Shown here in pieces: positions 1-9,745 of a DNA stretch of 64,000 bases (position 1 is the stretch's first letter; every line of letters starts with the position of its first letter). Origin of the DNA: a virus; the IMG/VR virus record IMGVR_UViG_3300008108_000011, positions 62,001 through 126,000 of that record, one strand, 5' to 3'. The position numbers were made by a program, and so were the translations under genes. A model generated the notes under the pieces. The model saw nothing but the letters and a program-made list of their open reading frames with translations. It ran no database searches and had not been told where the DNA came from.

Positions 1-1
1 T

Positions 2-1603
2 ATTAATAATAATGTTGCACTAACATCCACTGCTGGAACTTCTGGTGGATCTTCGTCTTTTCTTGGATTAATTGCTGGTGGGGGAACTGGGGGTGGAATT
101 GGTGGTAAAAATTCTGGTGGAAATGGGGGAGGAACTTCATTTACTTACAATTGGTCTAATTTAGGAGCTACTATTTCTACAGTTTCTGGTTCTAGTGGTG
201 GAATTAGCACAGGTGGAACTGGTGGAAATATTGCGGGGGTTACAAAAAATGGAGGAAACGGTACACCAGGGCAAGTTAGCTATACATCTAATGTATATCA
301 TGAATTTAATAATGAGACTAATGTTACTCTTTTTACTAGCAATAGCCCTGATTTGACAGTTTCAATTAATAACACTGGATCTCCTGACGGAACTCCATGT
401 GGATTACCTCCTAGTGGAAAAAATTATGGAGTTTATTTTAATGTTCCTTTTGTTGATTCTAGTTATAGTGTAAGTGTATTTGGAGTATGTCAGCAAGCAG
501 CTGCGGGTGGAACAGCTGGTGCTCCATATTCTTTGGATGGAATTGGTGCTAAAAGTGCAAATGGATTTCAAATATGGTTTACTACGGGAGCTTGTAAAAA
601 TACTTACATTAGATGTTTTAGTTTTACTGCTACAGGATTGAAGGTAGGAGCGCGTGGGAGAGGAGGTGGTGGTGGAGCCCTAGAAACTACTCTTACTAGA
701 GAAATGTTATTGGGATCTGGGGGGACATATTCACCAGGAACTACGCATACTGCTACAGTTGGGGGTGGTGGATCTAGAGGAGGGAATACTGCATTTGATG
801 GTGCAAGTGGGTTGATTGATTTATATCTTTTGATTATTCCTAGGATTAGTTTAAGTGCTACTAGAACACAAATTGCAGTTGGGGAATCTACTACATTAAA
901 TTGGTCAACCACTGGCGATGCTAGTAGTATTTCTTGGTCATCTGGAGGATTAACGAATGGAAATTTAGCTAGTAGCGCAACAGTTTCGCCAACAGTTACT
1001 ACTACATATACTGCTACCGCGAGTGGATTGGGTGGAACTTCCCCACCAGCAAGTGTTACTATAGTAGTTTATCAGAGACCTACGGCTTCAATTACAGTTC
1101 CTTCTACTTTATTGTATGGTCAACAGGGAACAATTAGTTACGATACAAATTACGCTAATACTAGTATCACAATAACGCCAACATATAGTTATGATAATGG
1201 CACTGTAACTGGAACCGTAGTTAATATCACTCCAGCTGCTTCTGCTGAAAATGGCTCAGCAGGAACTCAAGTTGCTGGTAGTTTCACATCATCAATACCC
1301 TACAATAATTATGGACCTAGAACAGTTCAATATACTTTAAATGCAGTTGGATCTGGTGGTAATACTACAGCACCTGTTACTAATACTACAATTATTATTG
1401 ACGAAACTCCAGAAAATGTTAATATTCCTGAAACGGAAGATGCGTTTAAAAACCAAGATCCAGTTTTCTCTCCTGATTATGATGTTACTTCGAGTTATTT
1501 GCAAGTATTAGATATTGATATTCCAGTAGAAATTAAAGCTAGTGCCCCAATTAAAGTAGATAAAAATTTACAAGAAAACTGGCAGGATGTAAGGAGATTA
1601 TAA
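2..1603 (+). CDS. Glycine-rich / Ig-like virion fibre protein, 5' partial
   Basis: The frame is open from the left edge to a stop at 1603, so the gene starts outside the window; an internal TTG at 353 is not a credible start because glycine-rich coding sequence continues upstream of it. Order of parts: a Gly/Ser/Asn-rich region (about codons 1-270), an Ig-like module beginning near nt 850 with the signature GESTTLNWSTTGDAS, a second beta module, and a conserved C-terminal tail (PENVNIPETED, then DIDIPVEIK, ending WQDVRRL). The two following genes share the Ig module and tail. Glycine-rich tips of this kind occur in T4-like phage adhesins, and Ig-like folds are common on virions. A surface or host-recognition role is inferred. 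It is followed one base later by the next paralogue. Confidence 0.8.
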   Translation: MNNNVALTSTAGTSGGSSSFLGLIAGGGTGGGIGGKNSGGNGGGTSFTYNWSNLGATISTVSGSSGGISTGGTGGNIAGVTKNGGNGTPGQVSYTSNVYHEFNNETNVTLFTSNSPDLTVSINNTGSPDGTPCGLPPSGKNYGVYFNVPFVDSSYSVSVFGVCQQAAAGGTAGAPYSLDGIGAKSANGFQIWFTTGACKNTYIRCFSFTATGLKVGARGRGGGGGALETTLTREMLLGSGGTYSPGTTHTATVGGGGSRGGNTAFDGASGLIDLYLLIIPRISLSATRTQIAVGESTTLNWSTTGDASSISWSSGGLTNGNLASSATVSPTVTTTYTATASGLGGTSPPASVTIVVYQRPTASITVPSTLLYGQQGTISYDTNYANTSITITPTYSYDNGTVTGTVVNITPAASAENGSAGTQVAGSFTSSIPYNNYGPRTVQYTLNAVGSGGNTTAPVTNTTIIIDETPENVNIPETEDAFKNQDPVFSPDYDVTSSYLQVLDIDIPVEIKASAPIKVDKNLQENWQDVRRL

Positions 1604-1604
1604 A

Positions 1605-3014
1605 ATGCCAATATATTCAACTAGTAGAGATGTAGGGTGGAATGCATGTAGTAACTCTAATTGGAGTTCATTCATGAATAGTTATGCATCAACTCCTTAT
1701 AATCCAAGTCAAACTACTGGGTTGAGGGGAGTTGTAATAACTGGAGGTTGGAATATTAATGCTCCTTATTCTGGCAACTATACATTGACAGTTGCTACAG
1801 ATGATTATGGAACTATAAATTATAGTGGAACTACATTTAGTTCTGGTGGATTCACTACAAGTGGAAATAGTTCTACTAAGTATTTTTCTCAAGGGCAAAA
1901 TATTGCGTGGTCTTGGAGTGTGCAGAATAGCACTAGTTCTGATAGTTTTATATTTAATCCTGTTGCTATCGCTTTTACTTTAGATGGTCCTTCTAGACCA
2001 AATGCTCCATCTGTAAGTATTTCTGTAAACCCTTCTTCTATTATTAATAATGGATCATCTTCAGCAACATTATCTTGGTCTGCTTCTGGAAACGTAAGTA
2101 GTGTTAGTGTTACTGATGTAAGTAGCCCTGGAACATCAGGAAGCAGAACTGTTCAGCCAACCTCTACTAGAACATATACTATCACTGCAAGCGGTGAAGG
2201 TGGAACAAGTAATGCAAGTACAACTCTTACTGTATATCAACCACCAAATCTTACGTTATCTTTAGACAGATCTTCTATTGCCGCAGGAGAATCTACTACA
2301 CTTAGATGGTCAACTACTGGAGACGCAAGCACAATTACATGGACTTCTGGTGGTATTACTAATGGCAACTTGAATAGTTTTACTACAGTTTCACCAACAC
2401 AATCACAAACTTATTCTGCAACTGTTTCTGGATTAGGTGGTAGTGATAGTGATAGTATTAGATTAACAGTATATCAAAGACCAACAGTTTCATTGACTGT
2501 TCCAACTACATTAAATTATGGTCAACAGGGTATTATAAGTTATGAGAGTTGTTATAGCAATACATCATTAACAATTACTCCATCTTACAGTTACTCTAAT
2601 TCTTCTGGATCATCAACTGTAACTGGTGATGCTATTGCTCTACCCACACCAAATTCTGCTGAAGAAGGTGTTGGAATAAATTGTGTTAGTGGAACGTTAA
2701 ATACTACTATACCTTACACTAGTTCTGGTCCTAGAACAGTTACTTACTCTTTAGCTGCAGTAGGTTCTGGCGGCGATCGAACAATTACTAATAGTGTAAC
2801 AATTAATATCGATGAAACTCCAGAAAATATTAATGTTCCTGAAACAGATGAGTTATATAAACAACAAGAACCAATTTATACACCAAACTACACAATAACA
2901 TCAAATTATTTAGAAATTGCTGATATTGATATCCCCGTGGAGATAAAATCTAATTTTCCGATTAAAGTGGATAGAAATAGACAAGACAACTGGCAAGATT
3001 TAAGACAAATATAA
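1605..3014 (+). CDS. Ig-like virion fibre protein, second tandem paralogue
   Basis: 469 residues. The N-terminal ~130 residues are unique (Asn/Ser/Tyr/Trp-rich, probably beta-sandwich). Two Ig-like modules follow (GSSSATLSWSASG near residue 150; GESTTLRWSTTGDAS near 228), then a third beta module and the conserved tail PENINVPETDE, DIDIPVEIKSN, WQDLRQI. The unit after about residue 225 is shared with both neighbours while the N-terminus is not. That suggests a fixed virion-anchoring part carrying exchangeable tips. The start is the first ATG, one base after the preceding stop. Role as a fibre or decoration protein is inferred from domain type and position beside the collar fibre. Confidence 0.8.
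   Translation: MPIYSTSRDVGWNACSNSNWSSFMNSYASTPYNPSQTTGLRGVVITGGWNINAPYSGNYTLTVATDDYGTINYSGTTFSSGGFTTSGNSSTKYFSQGQNIAWSWSVQNSTSSDSFIFNPVAIAFTLDGPSRPNAPSVSISVNPSSIINNGSSSATLSWSASGNVSSVSVTDVSSPGTSGSRTVQPTSTRTYTITASGEGGTSNASTTLTVYQPPNLTLSLDRSSIAAGESTTLRWSTTGDASTITWTSGGITNGNLNSFTTVSPTQSQTYSATVSGLGGSDSDSIRLTVYQRPTVSLTVPTTLNYGQQGIISYESCYSNTSLTITPSYSYSNSSGSSTVTGDAIALPTPNSAEEGVGINCVSGTLNTTIPYTSSGPRTVTYSLAAVGSGGDRTITNSVTINIDETPENINVPETDELYKQQEPIYTPNYTITSNYLEIADIDIPVEIKSNFPIKVDRNRQDNWQDLRQI
2280..2378 (+). repeat. 99-bp perfect direct repeat, copy A
   Basis: Identical base for base to 4012-4110; it encodes the AAGESTTLRWSTTGDAS Ig-like segment. A second perfect block of 68 bp follows (2436-2503 equals 4168-4235). 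The surrounding sequence has diverged, so identity at silent sites points to recent exchange between the paralogues. Confidence 0.95.
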
Positions 3015-3015
3015 G

Positions 3016-4740
3016 ATGGCAACATACACAACAAATCAAACCGTAACAATACCAGCAAACGCAGCAAATGTTAGAGTTCAAGTTGCTGGAGCTCGCGGTG
3101 GTAATGGTGGAAATGACGGAAATCCTGGAGGAACTGGTGGTAATGGTAGAAGAGGAACTTTTTATCTATCCGATTTTACTGCTAGAACATTAACATTAAA
3201 TATTGGTCAATCTGGTGGTAACGGATTTGGGTGTGTTTCTAATAGTGGATCTGGTGGTGGAGGATCTGGAGTTGCTAGTGGTGGTAATGGTGGTCTTACT
3301 GGTCCTCAAGGATGCTCTGGTGGTGGTGGCGGCGGCGGCGGTGCTACTGGAGTATATGATTCTGTTGCTAGTGGTTGGATAATTGTCGCGGCTGGGGGTG
3401 GCGGAGCGGGTGGAGCTAGTTATCCTGATAGTTTTTTACGTGGTGGTGATGGTGGTTTTGGATTGGGTTTCCTTACTGGTGATGTAAATAGCATATCTAG
3501 AGGTGGTAATGGATCATCGCAAGGATTTGATGGGGGAGGTGGAGGTGGTGGTGGTGGTGGATGCCCAGGAGGCGGCGGTGGTAGAGAAGGAGCTGATGAT
3601 AGAGCAGGTAGATATCCATCTGGAGGTGGTAGTGGAGGTGCCAGTTCATATAATTCTAGTTATGCTACTTTGAGTGGATCTGGCGATACTCATAATGGAA
3701 GTGGTTATGTAGATATTACTTACGATTTAATTAGCCCTAGTGCCACTAGTTTTACTGCTACTCCTTCTTCAATTATACGAGGTCAATCTACTAGATTGGA
3801 GTGGACTACAACTAATACAGTTAGTGCATCAATTAATAATGGCGTTGGTAATGTAACGGTTCCTAATAGTTTTGTTGATGTGTATCCCACTCAAACTACA
3901 ACATATGTTCTTAATTTAGTTGGATATGGTAATGCAACTGGATCTGCTCAAGTTACGATTACTGTATATCAACCACCTATTTTAACTTTCACATTAGATA
4001 GAAATCCAATAGCCGCAGGAGAATCTACTACACTTAGATGGTCAACTACTGGAGACGCAAGCACAATTACATGGACTTCTGGTGGTATTACTAATGGCAA
4101 CTTGAATAGTAATGCCATAGTTTCTCCTTCAGAAAGCACAACATATTCAGCAGTTGTTTCTGGATTGGGTGGTAGTGATAGTGATAGTATTAGATTAACA
4201 GTATATCAAAGACCAACAGTTTCATTGACTGTTCCTGCAAGTATAAATTATGGTCAACAAGGAACAATATCTTATAGTAGTTCATATTCTAATACGAGTT
4301 TAATATTGCAACCTGTTTATACTTACGGAAGAGGAGTTGGAACAATTAACGGAACTGCAATAACTTTAACAAAACCAACTTCTGCTGAAAGTGGTGTTGG
4401 TATAACTACTGTTAATGGAACAATAACAACAGAAATACCATATAATACTACTGGTCCTTTTTCTGTTTCTTATACTCTTACTGGTGTTGGTGGTGGTGGA
4501 GAAGCTTCCACTACTTCAGAAATACAAATTATAGTGGATGAAACACCCGAAAATATTAATCTACCAGAAACTGAAAATGTTTATAAATTGCAAGAACCAA
4601 TTAATACACCAGATTATACTGTAACATCAAATTATCTTGCAGTTGATGGTGTTGACATTCCAGTTGAAGTAAGATCAAATAGACCTATTAAGGTAGATAG
4701 AAATCAGCAACAGGATTGGCAAGATATAAGACAACTATAA
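3016..4740 (+). CDS. Glycine-rich adhesin-like virion protein, third tandem paralogue
   Basis: 574 residues. It opens with a strand pattern (QTVTIPANAANVRVQVAGA) followed by ~190 residues of extreme Gly-rich sequence, including runs of 8-10 glycines and blocks such as GGGGGGGGATG. This resembles the glycine-rich domain family seen in phage tips and in animal ALK-type receptors. After it come an Ig-like module (residues ~245-320), the GESTTLRWSTTGDAS module (~340) and the conserved tail ending WQDIRQL. Stretches of 99 and 68 bp are identical in nucleotide sequence to the preceding gene, implying recent recombination or conversion. The C-terminus overlaps a late promoter for the next gene. A receptor-binding role is inferred. 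Confidence 0.82.
   Translation: MATYTTNQTVTIPANAANVRVQVAGARGGNGGNDGNPGGTGGNGRRGTFYLSDFTARTLTLNIGQSGGNGFGCVSNSGSGGGGSGVASGGNGGLTGPQGCSGGGGGGGGATGVYDSVASGWIIVAAGGGGAGGASYPDSFLRGGDGGFGLGFLTGDVNSISRGGNGSSQGFDGGGGGGGGGGCPGGGGGREGADDRAGRYPSGGGSGGASSYNSSYATLSGSGDTHNGSGYVDITYDLISPSATSFTATPSSIIRGQSTRLEWTTTNTVSASINNGVGNVTVPNSFVDVYPTQTTTYVLNLVGYGNATGSAQVTITVYQPPILTFTLDRNPIAAGESTTLRWSTTGDASTITWTSGGITNGNLNSNAIVSPSESTTYSAVVSGLGGSDSDSIRLTVYQRPTVSLTVPASINYGQQGTISYSSSYSNTSLILQPVYTYGRGVGTINGTAITLTKPTSAESGVGITTVNGTITTEIPYNTTGPFSVSYTLTGVGGGGEASTTSEIQIIVDETPENINLPETENVYKLQEPINTPDYTVTSNYLAVDGVDIPVEVRSNRPIKVDRNQQQDWQDIRQL
4012..4110 (+). repeat. 99-bp perfect direct repeat, copy B
   Basis: Second copy of the block at 2280-2378, in the following paralogue; see also 4168-4235 matching 2436-2503. 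Confidence 0.95.
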
Positions 4741-4743
4741 ATA
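4736..4743 (+). promoter_or_regulatory. T4-type late promoter (TATAAATA)
   Basis: A perfect TATAAATA straddles the stop codon of the preceding gene and lies 31 bp upstream of the next start at 4775. This is the consensus used by the gp55-type phage late sigma factor, with no -35 element needed. It probably drives the collar-fibre gene and the genes after it. Confidence 0.75.
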
Positions 4744-4774
4744 ACATGGGAACTCATAACTAGACTGAACGAGG

Positions 4775-7699
4775 ATGCCATATCAATATTCTACAACACC
4801 GCTATACGTTGCTGAGGGTGATATTCTTCAGTTTAGATATCAAGCACCTCCTTTTTGGGATTATACCGAAACAATTACTATTCAGATTGGTGGATTAACA
4901 ACATACTGGTATGTTACTACAGTTCCAGAAGATTTTAGACCAGATCCTTTTCCTTTAAATGAAGTTAATGATGCTTTGTTGGATACATATTATTATTTTG
5001 ATCCAGTAGTATTCCAAGCAACAACTGGCAATTCAAATACTGTAACTGGATTAACTCCAACAACACAAGCTTCTGTTAGTTTGACTTCTAATTTTATCGG
5101 AACCGTTACTGATTATTCTTTGAGAATAAATGATGGAGCATGGTTTATTCCAGGATCTTCGACAACTGTTCAAAATGGAGATAAAATTGCTTTACGATTA
5201 AAATCTGGTGCTGGGAACCAAGAACTTAGAGAATTAGTTCTTGGTATTGGAACTGGGTATGAAACGTGGAGAGTAACTACTATAGCTATACCAAGAAATG
5301 AACCTATTCCATTTCCAAATTTTACAGATCTTACTGCTCAGTCATTAAACAAAGTAATTTATAGTAATGTTCTTCGTATTCAGGGATTGTTGAGACCAGC
5401 TGCTGTTCAAGTAGATAACGGCGCTTCATTTGCAATATCTAGCACAAATACAACAACTACAAATGCAGATGGATTTGATGTATTAGATGGAGTAACGTTT
5501 GGAACTACAGGAACAATTTCAAACGGTCAATATTTGCAACTTAGAATGACCAGCCCAAGCACAGAGTTTACTTCTAAAACTACTGTTTTGGGGATTGGTG
5601 ATATCACTAGTGGTTCTGATTGGGTTATCACAACAGGTCAAAGCTTATCAACTACTCCAACTAGTTTTACATTTCCTGATATTAGTGGAGCAATTGAAAA
5701 TTTCCTTCAACCATCTGCTGCTAGACCTGTTGGGGGAATAACTGGATTGGGAACTGGAATTAGTGTTCCTGTGGAATTAGTTTCAACTACTGCTTCTGAG
5801 GTTAAAGTTAAAATTAATAATTCTTCGATTGGTGTATTTCCTGCTACCGTTTCAAACGGAGACACAATAACTTTATATGCTAGATCTTCTTCTACTTTTG
5901 GGGCAAGTGTTGAGGTTAATGTGAAAGTTGGTGGAACTACGATTCCTACATGGAGAGTTCAAACAAATACAGGACCAGACACAACAGCAGATTTTACTCC
6001 ACCAACAAATAAAACAAACCAAGTTCCAGGAACTTATGTATCTAGTTCGGTAGTTAGCATTACTGGAATTAATAGGTCAATAACAATTAGTGCTACAAAT
6101 AATGCATTAATTTCAATCGATTATGATACTGCAGTTGCTGGACCCAGAACATTTGATCCTACTGTAAATACTTCATTTTATTTGGTGTTACAATCTTCTT
6201 CTTCATTAAATACTACTGTTTCTACGAGTGTGACAGTAGGAACAGGAACTACAAATAATCCATTTACGTGGTCAGTTGGAACTTATGCAGTTGCACCTCC
6301 AGCACCTAGTTACGTTGGATCTTGGTATAGCAAAAAGAATGAGAAAGTAATTAGAAATGGATCAGGAACAATCACTTCTATCCAGAAAACAAAATATGAT
6401 GGATATTCAGTGGGAACTATTTTACCAATCTTGAAAGAAAGCACAGCTGCTGGTTATGGAACTTTAACCGCTGGAAGTCTTACTGCTAGATTCCCAGGAT
6501 ATTTACTTTGTGATGGATCTTCGTATAATGTAGCAGATTATCCAGTATTGTGGGAAGTAATTGGTAATACATATGGTGGAACTGGATCATATAATACTAC
6601 AACAAAAGCATATAGTGGAACATTCAATGTTCCTGATTATAGAAATGTTAGAATGTGTGGAACTGGATTGATAGATGGTAACAAAGGATCTTCGGCATTC
6701 TTGCCAGTTGATGGTGGTAGTGTCTTTAGTGTTGGATCAACGGGGGGATTTTGGTTTGTTGATAGTGTTGGTGTTGCTGGTCCTCTTCCATACGAACAAG
6801 TCGAAGCATCTTCAAACACTGCTACTACAGGAACTACCAGCCCATTCTTTACTTTGGGAACAGTAAAAACTACTGGTGCTAACTTAGTTACAGCAGAAGT
6901 AAGTTTTACTACAATAGGAACTATTACTGCTCAGGTCGGACCAGTTTCTAGTGTCACTACTTCTGCTCCTTCGCATAGTCATACATATCTCAGTGCTGTG
7001 GTTGATGGTGATAGAGGAGATCCACTAATTCCTTGGGGAGCTAGAGCATTATTTGGAACTACTGCTGGTCCCATTGATACTGGAAATGATTACGCGGGAG
7101 AATTTCCAGATGAATCTGAAGCAACCAATGCTCCTGGTGTTTGGCGACAGTTCCTCACTGGAAGATTTCCAAATTTGGCAGCTGAATTGACTGCTGCTGG
7201 AACTTCTATTGGTGAATTGACAGGTCAGTTGACACGAGAAGGTGACACAAGAATTCAATACGAAAATCTATGGCCCAGTAATCTCACTGGATTAGATACA
7301 AGCAAATTAATTACTCTGAATACTACTGGAAATCGTGAAGTTGCTGGTGTTATTGATACAAATGCGACGACTTTTAGAATAGATGATTTTGTTTCTACAT
7401 CTGGTTCGACGGAAACACACTCTCATTATATTACAACATCCATAGTTACCAATCCATTAACTGATTATTCTTATGGAAATTCTTCTGGTTCTGGAACCAA
7501 GAATGGTTTGGGTGATGCTGCAAATACTTTAAGTATTTCTTTCAATGCATCTGAAACAGGAATAGGCGTTAATGAAGGAACTTTTACAATGAATTCTACC
7601 ATAAAAAATCCAGTTCCAGAAGTTGCTTTATCTCCAAATAGAACAGTTCCTATTTTAGCACCATTCCACAAAGTTAGATATATAATTAAAGCATACTGA
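4775..7699 (+). CDS. Tail fibre protein with phage tail collar domain
   Basis: 974 residues. The N-terminal ~500 residues are repetitive beta-rich modules. Around residues 570-630 lies a recognisable tail collar domain: GYLLCDGSSYNVADYPVL, then IGNTYGG, then FNVPDYRN. T4 gp12 (short tail fibre) and many phage fibres carry this domain. Downstream are His-x-His motifs (HSHTY near residue 734 and ETHSHYI near 885) of the type that bind metal in trimeric fibre tips. The C-terminus (NRTVPILAPFHKVRYIIKAY) resembles collar-fibre ends. The start ATG is preceded by GAACGAGG. A late promoter sits just upstream. It is the best-supported receptor-binding fibre here; whether it corresponds to the long or the short fibre is not clear. 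Confidence 0.88.
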   Translation: MPYQYSTTPLYVAEGDILQFRYQAPPFWDYTETITIQIGGLTTYWYVTTVPEDFRPDPFPLNEVNDALLDTYYYFDPVVFQATTGNSNTVTGLTPTTQASVSLTSNFIGTVTDYSLRINDGAWFIPGSSTTVQNGDKIALRLKSGAGNQELRELVLGIGTGYETWRVTTIAIPRNEPIPFPNFTDLTAQSLNKVIYSNVLRIQGLLRPAAVQVDNGASFAISSTNTTTTNADGFDVLDGVTFGTTGTISNGQYLQLRMTSPSTEFTSKTTVLGIGDITSGSDWVITTGQSLSTTPTSFTFPDISGAIENFLQPSAARPVGGITGLGTGISVPVELVSTTASEVKVKINNSSIGVFPATVSNGDTITLYARSSSTFGASVEVNVKVGGTTIPTWRVQTNTGPDTTADFTPPTNKTNQVPGTYVSSSVVSITGINRSITISATNNALISIDYDTAVAGPRTFDPTVNTSFYLVLQSSSSLNTTVSTSVTVGTGTTNNPFTWSVGTYAVAPPAPSYVGSWYSKKNEKVIRNGSGTITSIQKTKYDGYSVGTILPILKESTAAGYGTLTAGSLTARFPGYLLCDGSSYNVADYPVLWEVIGNTYGGTGSYNTTTKAYSGTFNVPDYRNVRMCGTGLIDGNKGSSAFLPVDGGSVFSVGSTGGFWFVDSVGVAGPLPYEQVEASSNTATTGTTSPFFTLGTVKTTGANLVTAEVSFTTIGTITAQVGPVSSVTTSAPSHSHTYLSAVVDGDRGDPLIPWGARALFGTTAGPIDTGNDYAGEFPDESEATNAPGVWRQFLTGRFPNLAAELTAAGTSIGELTGQLTREGDTRIQYENLWPSNLTGLDTSKLITLNTTGNREVAGVIDTNATTFRIDDFVSTSGSTETHSHYITTSIVTNPLTDYSYGNSSGSGTKNGLGDAANTLSISFNASETGIGVNEGTFTMNSTIKNPVPEVALSPNRTVPILAPFHKVRYIIKAY

Positions 7700-7706
7700 T
7701 TAATTT

Positions 7707-8366
7707 ATGACAATACAACCATATAGACCACTTGAGTTGATGCGAAATGATGCATTTACTAAATCTTCCTTTGATGATTTCATTGGGGTGTGGGAAGATT
7801 TTGTTCCGACATCATTTTGTGAAGAACTTATTCAGTATTTCGAAGATACGAGATCTTTGAATAGTAGTATTGCTCCAGGTGATTTGGAATCTGACTATCA
7901 AGAATTTGTTAGAGGTGAAGATCAGTATCAAGGAGCATTACATAGGAAAGATGTTTCTATGTTATTGAACTACCATCAACAAGAATTGTCTTATAAAGTG
8001 CATCAATTTTTAACATCTTGTGTATTGCATTACATTGTTGAGTATGATCAACTTAGGAAAGTTCCTATGTTTTCCACTGATATAAAATTTCAAAAAACTT
8101 CCCCTGGCGGCGGGTATCATTTATGGCACTATGAAAATTCTGCAGCATCACATGCTCAGAGAGAATTAACATGGATGATTTATTTAAATGATATTCCAGA
8201 TGGAGAAGGAGAGACAGAATTTTTATATCAAAGAAGAAGAATTAAACCAAAGCAAGGAACTGTTGTTATATGGCCTGCTGGTATGACTCATGTTCATAAA
8301 GGAAATACAGTTCTAACAACAGATAAATACATATTAACAGGATGGTATATTAAATCAGGAAAATAA
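7707..8366 (+). CDS. 2OG-Fe(II) oxygenase (prolyl-4-hydroxylase type)
   Basis: 219 residues. The double-stranded beta-helix signature is visible: GGGYHLWHYEN gives the H-x-D/E metal pair (H141, E143; H138 is an alternative), followed by MIYLNDIPDGEGETEF, the distal metal histidine in AGMTHVHKGN (H195 or H197) and a likely 2OG-binding Lys/Arg (K207) in TDKYILTGWYI. The family couples 2-oxoglutarate decarboxylation to hydroxylation of protein or small-molecule substrates. It lies 7 bp after the collar fibre and before two more oxygenases, so modification of a virion protein is possible. The substrate is unknown. Confidence 0.85.
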   Translation: MTIQPYRPLELMRNDAFTKSSFDDFIGVWEDFVPTSFCEELIQYFEDTRSLNSSIAPGDLESDYQEFVRGEDQYQGALHRKDVSMLLNYHQQELSYKVHQFLTSCVLHYIVEYDQLRKVPMFSTDIKFQKTSPGGGYHLWHYENSAASHAQRELTWMIYLNDIPDGEGETEFLYQRRRIKPKQGTVVIWPAGMTHVHKGNTVLTTDKYILTGWYIKSGK

Positions 8367-8369
8367 ATC

Positions 8370-9269
8370 ATGCCATATCAACCAATTTTTAGAACAGCTA
8401 TAGTTGAGGCTGATTTCTTAAATAAAATTCTGATTACAACACCAACATTTGTTGAGGCGGGAGAAAAGATTCCTCTCAATAGAGTAAATATATCAGAAGA
8501 AATTTGTGAAAGATTTTTAAATGAACAAGTAGATTCATATTGGCACTCTGAAAAAGATAAATTAGAATATTTTGTTGCATATAATGATGGAACTTACTAT
8601 TGTCAAAGAAAAAGAGTAAGGTATGATTTCGAAACAAAAACAAATTATTGGTCAACATATAATTTTAATGGAGCCTCTAAAGATCAAATAGAAGCATTAA
8701 CAAATAAAATTCTTGATCTTACCGCTGCTCTTAGGGAATATAAAATTGCTGAGTATGAGGGTGTTCTTGAAAAGATTGATCAAGAGTTTATTTTCTTTGA
8801 TCAAAGATGGTTGAAGAAATTCAGAGAAAAACAAATGATGTTATCTGCTTCTGATTGGAGAGTTCTTCCTGATGTTGAGGATTCATATCCAGGCGAAAAG
8901 GATATGTGGATAAAGTGGCGTTCTACGATGAGATCGGAGACTGTAAAGAAACCTCAGGAATTTGAAACGAATTTAGAATTTTTAAAATATTTGTATGACC
9001 ATAAGTGGCCAATAGATCCAAAAAGATATAAAGAAAAATATCCAGATTCTGATGTTGAATACCTTTCTACTGAAGATCAATGGGTTAGTTATGATAGTGA
9101 AGCATCTACTGATTTTGTTGATTCTAGACTTGTCAATATTCTCAGTTCCAGTGGTGTTTATAGAGAAAAAATTGTTGATATTAAACGATCTGTATTCGAA
9201 CTTATTAAAGATCTTAGACTGGAAGACTTCACAGAAATTAATTACGATCAATATAATATTATAGAATGA
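8370..9269 (+). CDS. Protein with phage tail assembly chaperone-like segment
   Basis: 299 residues. Most of it is unfamiliar, but residues ~156-190 match the pattern of the phage tail assembly chaperone family: R-x-x-x-MLSASDWRVLPD, then a short loop and WIKWRSTMR. The first ~130 residues look beta-rich and the middle is helical (DQIEALTNKILDLTAALREY). It sits among fibre and oxygenase genes, with the next ATG overlapping its stop. A role in fibre or tail assembly is inferred from the motif and location; the remainder of the protein is unassigned. Confidence 0.65.
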   Translation: MPYQPIFRTAIVEADFLNKILITTPTFVEAGEKIPLNRVNISEEICERFLNEQVDSYWHSEKDKLEYFVAYNDGTYYCQRKRVRYDFETKTNYWSTYNFNGASKDQIEALTNKILDLTAALREYKIAEYEGVLEKIDQEFIFFDQRWLKKFREKQMMLSASDWRVLPDVEDSYPGEKDMWIKWRSTMRSETVKKPQEFETNLEFLKYLYDHKWPIDPKRYKEKYPDSDVEYLSTEDQWVSYDSEASTDFVDSRLVNILSSSGVYREKIVDIKRSVFELIKDLRLEDFTEINYDQYNIIE

Positions 9270-9745
9270 TACATGAAATTGATTTACTAAATGATGATCA
9301 ACTTCAATATATTAATGATTATTTTAACTATCTGACATTTAAAGATGGAAAAATTAGCAATCCTGGTATTTTGAAAGTATGTGAAACTGTTTTTGATGGT
9401 CCAGGTATTGCAGAACTTAATGATTATTGTCAGCAAATTATTTTAAATACAAATTTACCATTTTTGGTATCTAGAATATCACAAATTTATTTTGTAAAAT
9501 ATAGCGTTGGTGGTCAATATAAAGATCACTATGATTCTAATCCTTGTGGTGGAGTTAGACCAGATTACAGTATGACTTGTTTTTTGAGTGATGATTATGA
9601 TGGTGGTGAATTAGTTATAGAAAATGAAAAATCTGTAAAATTGAAAAGGGGCAAAGCAGTAGTATATCCAGGCAATTTACTTCATAGAGTAAATAAAGTA
9701 ATGTCTGGAAGACGAGATGTTTTTATATGTTGGATTGAAATATGA
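9266..9745 (+). CDS. 2OG-Fe(II) oxygenase (PKHD-like)
   Basis: 159 residues. Metal and cosubstrate residues are clear: YKDHYDSN (H88, D90), YDGGELVIEN, NLLHRVNKV (H140) and SGRRDVFICW (R150). This is the layout of PKHD-type hydroxylases. It is shorter than the bacterial PiuC proteins (about 225 residues), so it is a minimal catalytic core. The start overlaps the preceding stop (ATGA) and its own stop overlaps the next start, so the three genes are translationally coupled. Substrate unknown. Confidence 0.88.
   Translation: MIHEIDLLNDDQLQYINDYFNYLTFKDGKISNPGILKVCETVFDGPGIAELNDYCQQIILNTNLPFLVSRISQIYFVKYSVGGQYKDHYDSNPCGGVRPDYSMTCFLSDDYDGGELVIENEKSVKLKRGKAVVYPGNLLHRVNKVMSGRRDVFICWIEI

Noticed and set aside
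353-1603. The first gene starting at TTG 353
   Set aside because: The frame is open and glycine-rich back to base 2, so the gene begins outside the window.
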